Source: CAZFJG01 sp964410915
GTDB lineage: Bacteria; Synergistota; Synergistia; Synergistales; JAFGMB01
Assembly (NCBI GenBank): GCA_964410915.1
Contig: CAYPIU010000022.1
Location: forward strand, 1 to 29,428
Length of the DNA: 29,428 nucleotides
Direction of reading: 5' to 3'
Numbering within the stretch: the first letter of the stretch is position 1; each line of letters starts with the position of its first letter. Positions 1-6,993 of this stretch are shown here, one piece after another. The notes below the pieces were generated by a model. The model worked only from the letters and a program-made list of their open reading frames with translations, did not search any database and was not told the DNA's origin. A program made the position numbers and the translations under genes.

Positions 1-1
1 T

Positions 2-130
2 CTTGAGAGGATCTCGTCCACGGCTTTAAATGAGTTTTCCGAAAAGTCAGACCTTCTTACTCAGAATACCGATCAAATTTTCCGTTCTCTGTATAACAAT
101 TCAAATCATTTTCAGACCATGCCTCTCTGA
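2..130 (+). CDS. 3' end of an unidentified gene (partial)
   Basis: An open frame enters from the left edge and runs 42 codons to a TGA at 128-130. The visible C-terminus is polar and rich in Ser, Asn, Gln and Glu, with spaced Leu and Phe residues that suggest a helical or coiled-coil tail. It ends in QTMPL. I do not recognise the family; the tail of a sensor or chemotaxis-type protein is possible but unproven. An open frame of this length at a window edge can arise by chance, so confidence is low. A small AAAAGCA/TGCTTTT hairpin at 324-340 is the only nearby candidate for its terminator. Confidence 0.35.
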   Translation, partial: LERISSTALNEFSEKSDLLTQNTDQIFRSLYNNSNHFQTMPL

Positions 131-272
131 TGGCTATAGCAGTGTATGTATAATTTAAGAAAAATTAATCTTAATGAAACATGCTATACGAACCTGATCG
201 TTGAAGATCATTTCTGTTTAAGCTTTTGTTCCATTTACAAAATAGTTTTTAATTGAGATCCCTTTTCGAAAA

Positions 273-350
273 TTAAGCTGTTTCCTTATATTCACTTTCT
301 CTTTTATGATATTTTCCAGCAGTAAAAGCATTATGCTTTTTCAATTTCAT
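273..350 (-). CDS. possible 25-residue small protein
   Basis: On the minus strand an ATG at 350-348 follows the purine-rich sequence CAGGAGAGGAG, which supplies a well-placed ribosome site. The frame runs 25 codons to TAA. The peptide is strongly basic and hydrophilic: it starts MKLKKHN and has further Lys, Arg and His residues up to a KETA end. There is no membrane segment or known motif. The inverted repeat at 324-340 lies inside the frame. I do not recognise it. The ribosome site is the main reason to list it; chance occurrence is quite possible. Confidence 0.3.
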   Translation of the reverse strand: MKLKKHNAFTAGKYHKRESEYKETA

Positions 351-545
351 CTCCTCTCCTGAACTGTTCCCTGTATATTTCCAGGTCCGGTAATATTCCT
401 GTATCGTGAAATATGAGCCTGGGAGTAGAGTGCGACATTTCTACTACAGAGAAGCGATGATCTTGAAACCACAACTCGGAAAAGTTTCTTTTAACTTATT
501 GTAAAAATATCAAGGCAAAGCTCTCTATAAAACTATAAGATCTTC

Positions 546-578
546 ATAGTTGACCAACTATACTCCTTTAAATTATTA
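546..578 (+). promoter_or_regulatory. candidate promoter overlapped by a 16-bp palindrome
   Basis: ATAGTTG-AC-CAACTAT (546-561) is a two-fold symmetric site with 7-bp perfect arms. It contains the -35-like TTGACC (550-555), which stands 17 bases from TTATTA (573-578). A second -10-like TATAAT lies at 590-595. The overlap of palindrome and -35 box is the usual geometry of a repressor operator. The downstream target would be the YfcC gene. Confidence 0.4.
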
Positions 579-611
579 GAAAAATCTTCTATAATGCATT
601 TTAAGCAAACA

Positions 612-656
612 TCAGTTTAGTCAATATGTATGCACTAAACTGAGTTTTATTTTTTC
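612..656 (+). terminator. hairpin with T-rich tail in the YfcC leader (terminator or attenuator)
   Basis: TCAGTTTAGT (612-621) pairs perfectly with ACTAAACTGA (634-643) around a 12-base loop. The tail GTTTTATTTTTTC follows at once. The stem is AT-rich, so it would be a weak terminator. It lies between the candidate promoters at 550-595 and the gene start at 759, so it may attenuate the leader rather than end an upstream gene. Confidence 0.45.
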
Positions 657-758
657 ATTGCATGGTTCAGGAGGTGATATTGTATTTTATCTGAGAGGTT
701 GAGGAAAGTCTTTATCTTGATCAGGTACAAAATTCTGCACTGAGGAGGTTTGGAGTAC

Positions 759-2150
759 ATGTCTTCTTTGAGAAAATCAAAAGTTCCGCACACCTATGTT
801 CTACTTTTTAGCCTAATTATTTTAGCGGTTGTTGGTAGTTACGTATTGCCTGCTGGTCAATTCCAGAGAATAGAGGACCCTAATACTGGAAGAACTGTAG
901 TTGTTGCTGGCAGCTTCGAGACTGTTGAGCAGAGCCCGGTTTCATTTTTTGATACTTTCATAGCTATACAGAAGGGTATGATCGATGCTGCGGCAGTGGT
1001 ATTCTTCGTTTTCCTGGTTTATGCTTCATTCTATGTGGTGATGCAGACTCACGCACTGCACGCTTTTATAGGTTGGTTATTACGAGTGATGAAGGGCAGG
1101 GAGATCCTTATAATCCCTGTATTCATGTATCTTTTTGCCCTTGCCGGATCAATATTTGGTATGTTTGAGGAGACCTTTGGTTTTATTCCGCTTTTTGTAG
1201 GTCTTGCTGTTGCCATGGGTTATGATGCAATAGTTGGTATGAGCATGGTCTCCATGGGTGTTGCCATGGGTTTTGCTGCTGCTTTCATGAACCCCTTTAC
1301 CGTTGGACTTGCACAGAAATTTTCAGAACTTGCACTGTTCTCAGGAATGGGTTTCAGGATCATGAGCTGGTTCGTCCTTGTAACTATGGCTGTTCTCTGG
1401 ACAGTAAGATATGCACTGAAGATAAAGAAAGATCCTACCAAGAGTCTCATGTATGGAGTCGATATGGGAAGTCTTGCTTTTGATCATGATGAGCTGATCA
1501 GATCTGAGTTTACCGGAAGGGACAAGCTTGTACTTGGTTATGTTGTTTTTATAATTGCTCTGCTTATCTGGGGGGTTATCACCAAGGGCTGGTATTTCAA
1601 TGAAATTGCAGGTCTTTTCCTGATAATGGGTATTTTTGCAGGTTTCATGGCAGGGATGAAACCCAGTGAACTTGCCGGTTGCTATGTTGAAGGTCTTAAG
1701 GATATTACCTTCGGTGCTCTTGTCATAGGTCTTTCAAGAGGTATCCTTATCGTAATGCAGGAAGGTAATATCATTGACACGGTTATATACGGTCTGGCTC
1801 AGCCCCTCTCCGCGTTCCCGAGGTGGGTGGCTGCAGAAGGGATGCTCTTGATCCAGACACTTATCAACTTCTTCATACCTTCCGGATCAGGTCAGGCTGC
1901 TACAACCATGCCTATAATGGCACCTCTTTCAGATCTTTTGAACATATCCAGACAGACTGCTGTTCTGGCTTATCAGTATGGTGACGGTTTTTCCAATATC
2001 TTGTGGCCTACAACACTGTTGCCTGTTATTTGCGGTATCGCCAGGGTTCCCATCGAAAAATGGTGGAAATATTTTGTTCCTTTCTTCCTCATTCTTCTGC
2101 CTGTCCAGATGTTGTTCATCGCATTGGCCGTCTTTATTGGCTATCAGTAA
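759..2150 (+). CDS. yfcC: YfcC-family integral membrane transporter
   Basis: A 463-residue, very hydrophobic protein with about a dozen membrane segments, of the YfcC type (COG1288, ion-transporter superfamily, related to ArcD/AbgT-like carriers). The N-terminal KVPHTY, the acidic FGMFEETFGF stretch, and the late GSGQAATTMPIMAPLSD and YQYGDGFSNILWP motifs are typical. Members are annotated as amino-acid or C4-dicarboxylate carriers, and the substrate here is not determined by sequence. The start is the ATG at 759, eight bases after GAGGAGG (742-748); an in-frame TTG at 750 touches the ribosome site and is less likely. Two hydrolases for acylated amino acids follow, so import of an acyl-amino acid or small peptide, or exchange for its product, is a reasonable inference. 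Confidence 0.85.
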   Translation: MSSLRKSKVPHTYVLLFSLIILAVVGSYVLPAGQFQRIEDPNTGRTVVVAGSFETVEQSPVSFFDTFIAIQKGMIDAAAVVFFVFLVYASFYVVMQTHALHAFIGWLLRVMKGREILIIPVFMYLFALAGSIFGMFEETFGFIPLFVGLAVAMGYDAIVGMSMVSMGVAMGFAAAFMNPFTVGLAQKFSELALFSGMGFRIMSWFVLVTMAVLWTVRYALKIKKDPTKSLMYGVDMGSLAFDHDELIRSEFTGRDKLVLGYVVFIIALLIWGVITKGWYFNEIAGLFLIMGIFAGFMAGMKPSELAGCYVEGLKDITFGALVIGLSRGILIVMQEGNIIDTVIYGLAQPLSAFPRWVAAEGMLLIQTLINFFIPSGSGQAATTMPIMAPLSDLLNISRQTAVLAYQYGDGFSNILWPTTLLPVICGIARVPIEKWWKYFVPFFLILLPVQMLFIALAVFIGYQ

Positions 2151-2195
2151 GGCGTAGAGATCTTATAACTGTCAGAATATAACTTTTCATATTAT

Positions 2196-2230
2196 AGTGG
2201 CAGGGTAGATATATATCCCTGCCACTGTTT
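2196..2230 (+). terminator. hairpin between the carrier and deacylase genes
   Basis: AGTGGCAGGG (2196-2205) pairs perfectly with CCCTGCCACT (2217-2226) around an 11-base AT-rich loop. Only GTTTCATT follows, so the U-tract is short. It may end most carrier transcripts with read-through into the deacylase, or protect the 3' end of the carrier mRNA. Confidence 0.6.
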
Positions 2231-2266
2231 CATTGATCTCTCTATTATGGAGGAGGTTTTTAGAAA

Positions 2267-3610
2267 ATGGCTGAATATGATCTTCTTATTCGAGGTGCTT
2301 CGATAATTGATCCACGAAAAGGGGAGAACCAGAAAAAGAACATTGCCGTCAGGGAAGGAAAGGTCGTCAGTACAGGTGATCGTTGCCCTGAGGCTGATCG
2401 AGTGATCGAGGCAGAGGGATGCATGTTAAGTCCCGGTTTTATAGATACACATATGCATGATGAGGACATAGATGATCCGGATACTACACAAAAAGCGCTG
2501 CTCCGCCAGGGTGTAACCACGTGTATAGCAGGAAACTGCGGTGTCGGTCCCCTGCAGGACAGGATAAGGCCATCCCGTTCAGATCCATGGCTGAACATAG
2601 GTTATCTTACAGGCCACACTGCCCTGAGACAGGAGGTCGGTATTACAGATAAAGAAAGGTACAGGCCTGCAAATTCACAGGAAACAGCGAAGATGAAAGA
2701 TCTTCTCACTGAAGAGTTGGAAAAGGGATCTTTCGGTCTGTCCTTTGGTCTTGAATATAACCCTGAGACCAGCTGGGAGGAAATAATTGCTCTCAGTGAA
2801 GTTGTGCCTTCCTTTGAAAAGAGATGGATATCCTCTCACATAAGGCATGACGGGCCGCGATGCCTTGAAGGTGTGGATGAGATGATACGGCTTGCAGGTT
2901 ATGTCAATGCGAGGGTCCAGTTATCTCATCTCGGCAGCATGACTTCATTTGGTTTTGCGGAACAGGCTCTCGAAATGCTTCATAAAGGAAGAGAAAATGG
3001 TCTTGACCTTACATGGGACAGTTATCCATATGATGCTTTCTGTACCTTTATCGGTTCTGCTGTATTTGATCCTGGTTTTGAGGAAAGATTCCAGAAACCC
3101 ATCGATGCTCTCGAAGTTGGAAGCGGTCCATATGCAGGGCAGAGACTTAATAGTGACCTTCTGGAAACACTCAGGAAAGAAGCCCCCGGAACTCTTGTAA
3201 TAGCTCATGTTATGAATGAAAAAGAGATGAAACTGATCCTAAAAGATCCCTCCTGCGCCATTGCTTCAGATGCTGTTCTTTTTGAGGGAAGAGGGCATCC
3301 CAGGGCTGCCGGAGCCTTTCCGAGGGGTATCAGGTGGTTAAGGGAAGAGGGCCTTTCATGGAGTGAGGCTGTGGCCCACGCAACCCTGATCCCCTCAATG
3401 ATGGGCTGGCTTGAAAGAGGAGAGATCAGGGAGGGCATGAATGCTGATCTTGTGATTTTCGATCCGGAAAAGTTTTGTGATATGGCTACTTTTGAGGATC
3501 CTCTAAAGCCTCCCCGTGGAATAAAATATGTTATCGTTAATGGGAAAATAGCAGTGAAAGATGGTGAGGTTGCCAGCGATCCGGCTGGTAGTTTTCTTGT
3601 TAGATCGTGA
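2267..3610 (+). CDS. N-acyl-D-amino-acid deacylase (amidohydrolase superfamily)
   Basis: This 447-residue enzyme should hydrolyse N-acyl-D-amino acids to a carboxylate and a free D-amino acid in the cytoplasm. The metal and catalytic residues of D-aminoacylases can be placed: HMH at 62-64, the metal-bridging Cys91 in AGNCGVGP, His191 in SSHIRHDG, His221 in LSHLGSM and Asp335 in AIASDAV. The small N-terminal beta sandwich (about 1-55) and its C-terminal return (PRGIKYVIVNGK) frame the TIM barrel. The ATG follows GGAGGAGG with good spacing. It lies 27 bases before the M20 gene, so the two are co-transcribed. A dihydroorotase- or dipeptidase-like role is less likely because the D-aminoacylase-specific Cys is present. 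The exact acyl and amino-acid preference cannot be read. Confidence 0.85.
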   Translation: MAEYDLLIRGASIIDPRKGENQKKNIAVREGKVVSTGDRCPEADRVIEAEGCMLSPGFIDTHMHDEDIDDPDTTQKALLRQGVTTCIAGNCGVGPLQDRIRPSRSDPWLNIGYLTGHTALRQEVGITDKERYRPANSQETAKMKDLLTEELEKGSFGLSFGLEYNPETSWEEIIALSEVVPSFEKRWISSHIRHDGPRCLEGVDEMIRLAGYVNARVQLSHLGSMTSFGFAEQALEMLHKGRENGLDLTWDSYPYDAFCTFIGSAVFDPGFEERFQKPIDALEVGSGPYAGQRLNSDLLETLRKEAPGTLVIAHVMNEKEMKLILKDPSCAIASDAVLFEGRGHPRAAGAFPRGIRWLREEGLSWSEAVAHATLIPSMMGWLERGEIREGMNADLVIFDPEKFCDMATFEDPLKPPRGIKYVIVNGKIAVKDGEVASDPAGSFLVRS

Positions 3611-3636
3611 AAATAAATGATCGGGAGGTCTTTTAA

Positions 3637-4809
3637 ATGGAGTTGTACGAAAAGTATGTGAAAACTATTGATGAGCACATCAGTAATTATAAACAATCTG
3701 CCATAGAGTTAAACGATTTTATGGCTGAGAATCCCGAATTGGGAGGGGAAGAATTTCAGGCGAGCAAAAGAATGGTCGAGATGCTCTCTCAGTTAGGCTT
3801 TTCCGTCGAGTATCCATTTGCCGGTATTCCAACAGCCTTTAAGGCTGTCTGCGGCAAAGGGAATGGCCCTGTCGTCGCACTGATGGTTGAGTATGACGCT
3901 CTTCCAGGTATAGGACATGGCTGCGGGCACTGTCTTCATGGAAGTATGTCGATCCTTGCGGCTGCAGGTCTTACAGGTGTAATGGAAGAGATAGATGGGA
4001 CTTTGTGGGTTATTGGTACACCAGCTGAGGAGACGAATGGAGCAAAAGTTGCAATGGCGGACCAGGGGTTATTTGAAGGTGTTTCCCTTGCTCTGATGAT
4101 CCACTGTAACTCAAGGGACAATTTTGTTCGTTACCGATCCCTTGCTCTTGATCCGATCAAATTTACTTTTCATGGGAAAACAGCTCATGCTGCAGGTTCT
4201 CCATGGGATGGCCTGAATGCTCTGAATGCAGTCCAGCTTTTGTTTCATTCAATAGACATGCTTCGTCAGCATGTAAAGCCGGAGGTCAGGATGCATGGAG
4301 TTATAAAAGAAGGCGGAACTGCTCCGAATATCGTTCCAGAGTTGGCAAGTGCCGAATTCTACTTCCGTTCTCCAGAAAGGAAGTATCTTGATGAGATCCT
4401 CGAAAAAGTTTTTAATTGCGCCAGAGGTTCAGCCCTTGCAACAGGTACAGAAGTTTCCTGGGAGAAGTTTGAGACAAGTTTCGATAATATGGTTCCCAAC
4501 CATCCGGCTGAATCCATGATGGAGGAAGTTTATACAGAGCTGGGTATACCCCTCAGCGAGTCCCCGGGAGCAATGGGTTCATCGGATGTAGGGAATGTAA
4601 GTCACGTTTGTCCGGCCATTCAGCCAATGCTTGCTATTATGGACAGAGAAGTGGCTGCCCATACAAGGGAATTTGCCGCTGCAGTTACTACCCAGATGGG
4701 TTATGAAGCACTTGAAAAGGGTGCATCGGCACTTGCAAGAGCAAGTCTCAGGACATTCCTTGATAAAGGGCTCAGGAAAGAAATGCAGGAAGTTCTCAAG
4801 GATCAGTAA
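3637..4809 (+). CDS. M20-family amidohydrolase (amino-acid or aminobenzoyl-glutamate type)
   Basis: A 390-residue cytoplasmic metal-dependent hydrolase of peptidase family M20, subfamily D-like (AbgB/IAA-amino-acid hydrolase group). Visible metal-site motifs are EYDALPGIGHGCGH (85-98, with Asp87 and His98), EE at 131-132 and His156 in MIHCNSRDN. GKTAHAA (180-186) belongs to the lid/dimerisation domain with His184. It should cleave the amide bond of N-acyl amino acids or of small conjugates. It follows the deacylase by 27 bases, with GGGAGG upstream of the ATG, and has a perfect hairpin directly after it, so it is the last gene of the unit. Together the two hydrolases could cover D and L substrates; that division of labour is inference. 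Confidence 0.85.
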   Translation: MELYEKYVKTIDEHISNYKQSAIELNDFMAENPELGGEEFQASKRMVEMLSQLGFSVEYPFAGIPTAFKAVCGKGNGPVVALMVEYDALPGIGHGCGHCLHGSMSILAAAGLTGVMEEIDGTLWVIGTPAEETNGAKVAMADQGLFEGVSLALMIHCNSRDNFVRYRSLALDPIKFTFHGKTAHAAGSPWDGLNALNAVQLLFHSIDMLRQHVKPEVRMHGVIKEGGTAPNIVPELASAEFYFRSPERKYLDEILEKVFNCARGSALATGTEVSWEKFETSFDNMVPNHPAESMMEEVYTELGIPLSESPGAMGSSDVGNVSHVCPAIQPMLAIMDREVAAHTREFAAAVTTQMGYEALEKGASALARASLRTFLDKGLRKEMQEVLKDQ

Positions 4810-4821
4810 CATTTATATTGA

Positions 4822-4865
4822 GGAAGCCTGAAAACAGGAAATGACAAACATGTTTTCAGGCTTCC
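4822..4865. terminator. bidirectional hairpin between convergent genes
   Basis: A perfect 15-bp inverted repeat: GGAAGCCTGAAAACA (4822-4836) pairs with TGTTTTCAGGCTTCC (4851-4865) around a 14-base loop. It lies between the M20 gene and the MFS gene and overlaps the last codons of the latter. Poly-T tails are weak on both sides, so it probably acts as a two-way transcription end or blocks exonucleases. Confidence 0.75.
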
Positions 4866-6151
4866 CTGTATATATTTTTGCACCTGGTTTCAGGAAGAAG
4901 CATTGCGCATATAAGCCCTGTAACGCAGCCCCAGAAACACAGGGAAAAAGCTCTCTGGTATTGAACAACTGCCGGCAGATCTATTGACATGTCGATAATT
5001 ATTCCCATGAATGTTGCAAGAAGAGCTGTCCCAAGGAAACCCCCTGTATTTACTACTGAAATTGCCATTCCGGTGAAAGCAGGAGCATTCATTTCTTTTG
5101 TTATAGCCCATGAAAGGATAAAACACATACCAGTGAATCCCATAAAGAAAAAGAGTGGCTTAAGCAGTTGAACAGGAGGCTGCCCTCCGTTCATGAAAAC
5201 AAGAACCCCCCATCCAGCAGTAAAAAGTGAGGCCATGGAAATGAGAGGAAGTTTTCTCAGCCCTACTCTGTCAGACAGTCTGCCGGTAAAGATGCTTCCT
5301 GCCATAGCTCCATATACAGCAAAAGATATAAAACCCGAAGCAATATTTTTTTCAAATCCATATACTTCCTGGAGATACGAAACGCCCCAGGTTCCTGCAA
5401 AAACAAGATAGGCTCCTGAGTAGAAGAAAAAAAAGATAAATGCCGGCCATATTCTCCATTGGCTTACCACTCTTTTTAAAGCAATGGTAACTGGTACTTT
5501 TATACCGGGGGCAGAGGCATGTAATATCTGAGCCTCATTTATTGGAGGAAGCCCCATATCCTGAGGTTTATTCCTGATCATTATATAGCAGAGGATGGCA
5601 AGAATAATAGAAAAAATACCAATTCCCGCGAAAGTCAACCTCCATGTGAAAAGGGCGACCATTATTGCAAGAGGTGTCTGTGCCATAACTCCACCAAGAT
5701 TTCCCAACAGGGATGTAAGGCCTGACATTGTGGCGAATTCCCTCTCCCGGAACCATTGTGACTGGATCTTCATGGTACATACGAATACAGTTGACACACC
5801 GATCCCTACAAGAAACCTTCCAGTAAAAACAGCGAAGGGAGTAGGCGCGAATCCGAACAGTATAGAGCCTGCTCCAGCAAGAAAAATGCCTGCAGTTACT
5901 GTTTTTCTGGCTCCAAGTGAATCTGCAAGTATTCCGACAGGTACCTGCATTATCATGTAGGCATAGAAGTACATCGAAGCGAGGCTTCCAAATGCAGCAG
6001 CGCTCAAGTCAAAAGCGCCAACAAGATCCTCCCGGACAACACCGGCTGCAAGCCTGTGAAAAAATACCACCATATATGCGAGTATCATCGTCCCCCAGAC
6101 GAGCCATCTATATTTTAAAACTTTTTTAAGGCCTTCTTCAGAGCCATGCAT
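4856..6151 (-). CDS. major facilitator superfamily transporter
   Basis: A 431-residue carrier with about 12 membrane segments. The MFS loop motif appears twice, as GILADSLGARK (about residues 73-83, between segments 2 and 3) and GRLSDRVGLRK in the second half, which shows the duplicated six-helix layout. The chosen ATG at 6151-6149 follows GGGGAGGG by about eight bases; the 31-codon in-frame extension upstream has no ribosome site and runs into the promoter. It is transcribed away from the YheO-type regulator through an overlapping promoter, so that regulator probably controls it. The substrate is unknown; an organic or amino acid derived from the neighbouring hydrolases would make sense. Confidence 0.85.
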   Translation of the reverse strand: MHGSEEGLKKVLKYRWLVWGTMILAYMVVFFHRLAAGVVREDLVGAFDLSAAAFGSLASMYFYAYMIMQVPVGILADSLGARKTVTAGIFLAGAGSILFGFAPTPFAVFTGRFLVGIGVSTVFVCTMKIQSQWFREREFATMSGLTSLLGNLGGVMAQTPLAIMVALFTWRLTFAGIGIFSIILAILCYIMIRNKPQDMGLPPINEAQILHASAPGIKVPVTIALKRVVSQWRIWPAFIFFFFYSGAYLVFAGTWGVSYLQEVYGFEKNIASGFISFAVYGAMAGSIFTGRLSDRVGLRKLPLISMASLFTAGWGVLVFMNGGQPPVQLLKPLFFFMGFTGMCFILSWAITKEMNAPAFTGMAISVVNTGGFLGTALLATFMGIIIDMSIDLPAVVQYQRAFSLCFWGCVTGLICAMLLPETRCKNIYREA

Positions 6152-6191
6152 TATTAAAGCCCTCCCCTGACATTGAAAGGAATCAAAAAAG

Positions 6192-6220
6192 ATCGTAACA
6201 AAATATTGACATAATGACAA
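6192..6220 (-). promoter_or_regulatory. promoter of the MFS gene
   Basis: On the minus strand TTGTCA (6220-6215) and TACGAT (6197-6192) are 17 bases apart, a good sigma70-type match. Its -35 box is the right arm of the palindrome at 6206-6220, whose left arm is the -35 box of the opposite promoter. Confidence 0.55.
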
Positions 6221-6234
6221 AATTTTTTTATAAA
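6206..6234 (+). promoter_or_regulatory. strong sigma70-type promoter of the regulator-ior genes
   Basis: A perfect TTGACA (6206-6211) stands 17 bases before TATAAA (6229-6234). Transcription would start near 6241, about 45 bases before the regulator ATG. The -35 box forms half of a near-perfect palindrome (TTGACATAATGACAA, 6206-6220) shared with the divergent promoter. Confidence 0.75.
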
Positions 6235-6248
6235 TATAGAGCAAAATA

Positions 6249-6260
6249 TTGATATGTCAA
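6249..6260. promoter_or_regulatory. candidate operator TTGATATGTCAA
   Basis: A 12-bp near-palindrome just after the predicted transcription start. Its right half, read on the minus strand as TTGACAT, equals the left half of the 6206-6220 palindrome. This makes it a plausible binding site for the adjacent regulator (autoregulation). There is no direct proof. Confidence 0.4.
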
Positions 6261-6286
6261 CAAATAATTGTCTAAGGAGGGGTGCA

Positions 6287-6958
6287 ATGGAACTTCATCC
6301 GGTGCTCAAATCATTCAAAACAGTTATCAAAGGTCTGGCGATTGCCCTTGGTCCAGATTACGAGTTGGTCCTCCATGATCTGCAGGATCCGGATCATTCT
6401 ATTATTGCAATTGAAAACGGGCATGTGACCGGCAGAAAAGTGGGTGATCCTCTGGCCGATTATGCAATGTATCTTCTCAAGGTATCTGACCGGAATAACG
6501 AGGATCATGTAACCAATTTTCTTACAAGGGACAAAAATGGTAAAAGAATACGTTCTTCAACCATGTACCTGAGGAATGAAAAAGGAAAACTGATCGGATA
6601 CCTTTGTGTAAATTATGATATGTCAAGAGCTGAGGTGGCAAGGTCAATGATCGAACAGCTTGTGTCTATATCCGATCCTGATTCCTATTCGGAGATCCCC
6701 AGGGAGGAAGAGATGCCATCAACTTTTGAGGAGATCATTGAAAGGAACATTGGCCTGATAAGAAGACATATAGGCAAACCCTTGCACATGTCAAGCAAGC
6801 AGGAGAAACTTCAGGCTATTAAAGTTCTCGATGAAGAGGGGTTCTTTTTACTCAAGGGATCGGTCGAGACAGTGGCTAAAGAAACTGGAAATACCATATA
6901 TACGATCTATTCCTACCTCAGGGAGATCCGGGGTGACAGGACTGTAGCGAGGTCCTGA
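6287..6958 (+). CDS. YheO/DauR-type PAS-HTH transcriptional regulator
   Basis: A 223-residue regulator. The N-terminal half (to about residue 115) matches the YheO-like PAS domain: HPVLKSF, ALGPDYELVLHDL, the IENGHVTGR loop, and LIGYLCVNYD near its end. The C-terminal part (about 155-215) has an HTH in which the KGSVETVAKETG and TIYTIYSYLREIR segments can be recognised. The start at 6287 follows AAGGAGGGG; an upstream in-frame ATG at 6254 has no ribosome site. Family members include DauR, which controls D-arginine catabolism in Pseudomonas. That is notable next to a D-aminoacylase, although the ligand here is unknown. It leads an operon with iorA (35 bases on) and diverges from the MFS gene. 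Confidence 0.85.
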   Translation: MELHPVLKSFKTVIKGLAIALGPDYELVLHDLQDPDHSIIAIENGHVTGRKVGDPLADYAMYLLKVSDRNNEDHVTNFLTRDKNGKRIRSSTMYLRNEKGKLIGYLCVNYDMSRAEVARSMIEQLVSISDPDSYSEIPREEEMPSTFEEIIERNIGLIRRHIGKPLHMSSKQEKLQAIKVLDEEGFFLLKGSVETVAKETGNTIYTIYSYLREIRGDRTVARS

Positions 6959-6993
6959 AAAAAGATTTGAAACAACCAAGGGAGGGTTCATGA

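Larger units (their letters stand above)
131..758. other. 628-base gene-poor leader before the YfcC gene
   Basis: This AT-rich stretch holds no frame of ordinary gene length. It contains a possible 25-codon minus-strand gene (273-350), a perfect palindrome over a possible promoter (546-578), a hairpin with a T-rich tail (612-656), and an isolated strong ribosome-binding sequence AGGAGGTGAT (669-678) well upstream of the true start. The combination suggests a long regulated 5' leader for the carrier-deacylase genes. Confidence 0.6.

Noticed and set aside
6152..6244. N-terminal extension of the MFS protein
   Set aside because: It would require translation through its own promoter and has no ribosome site; GGGGAGGG lies before the internal ATG.
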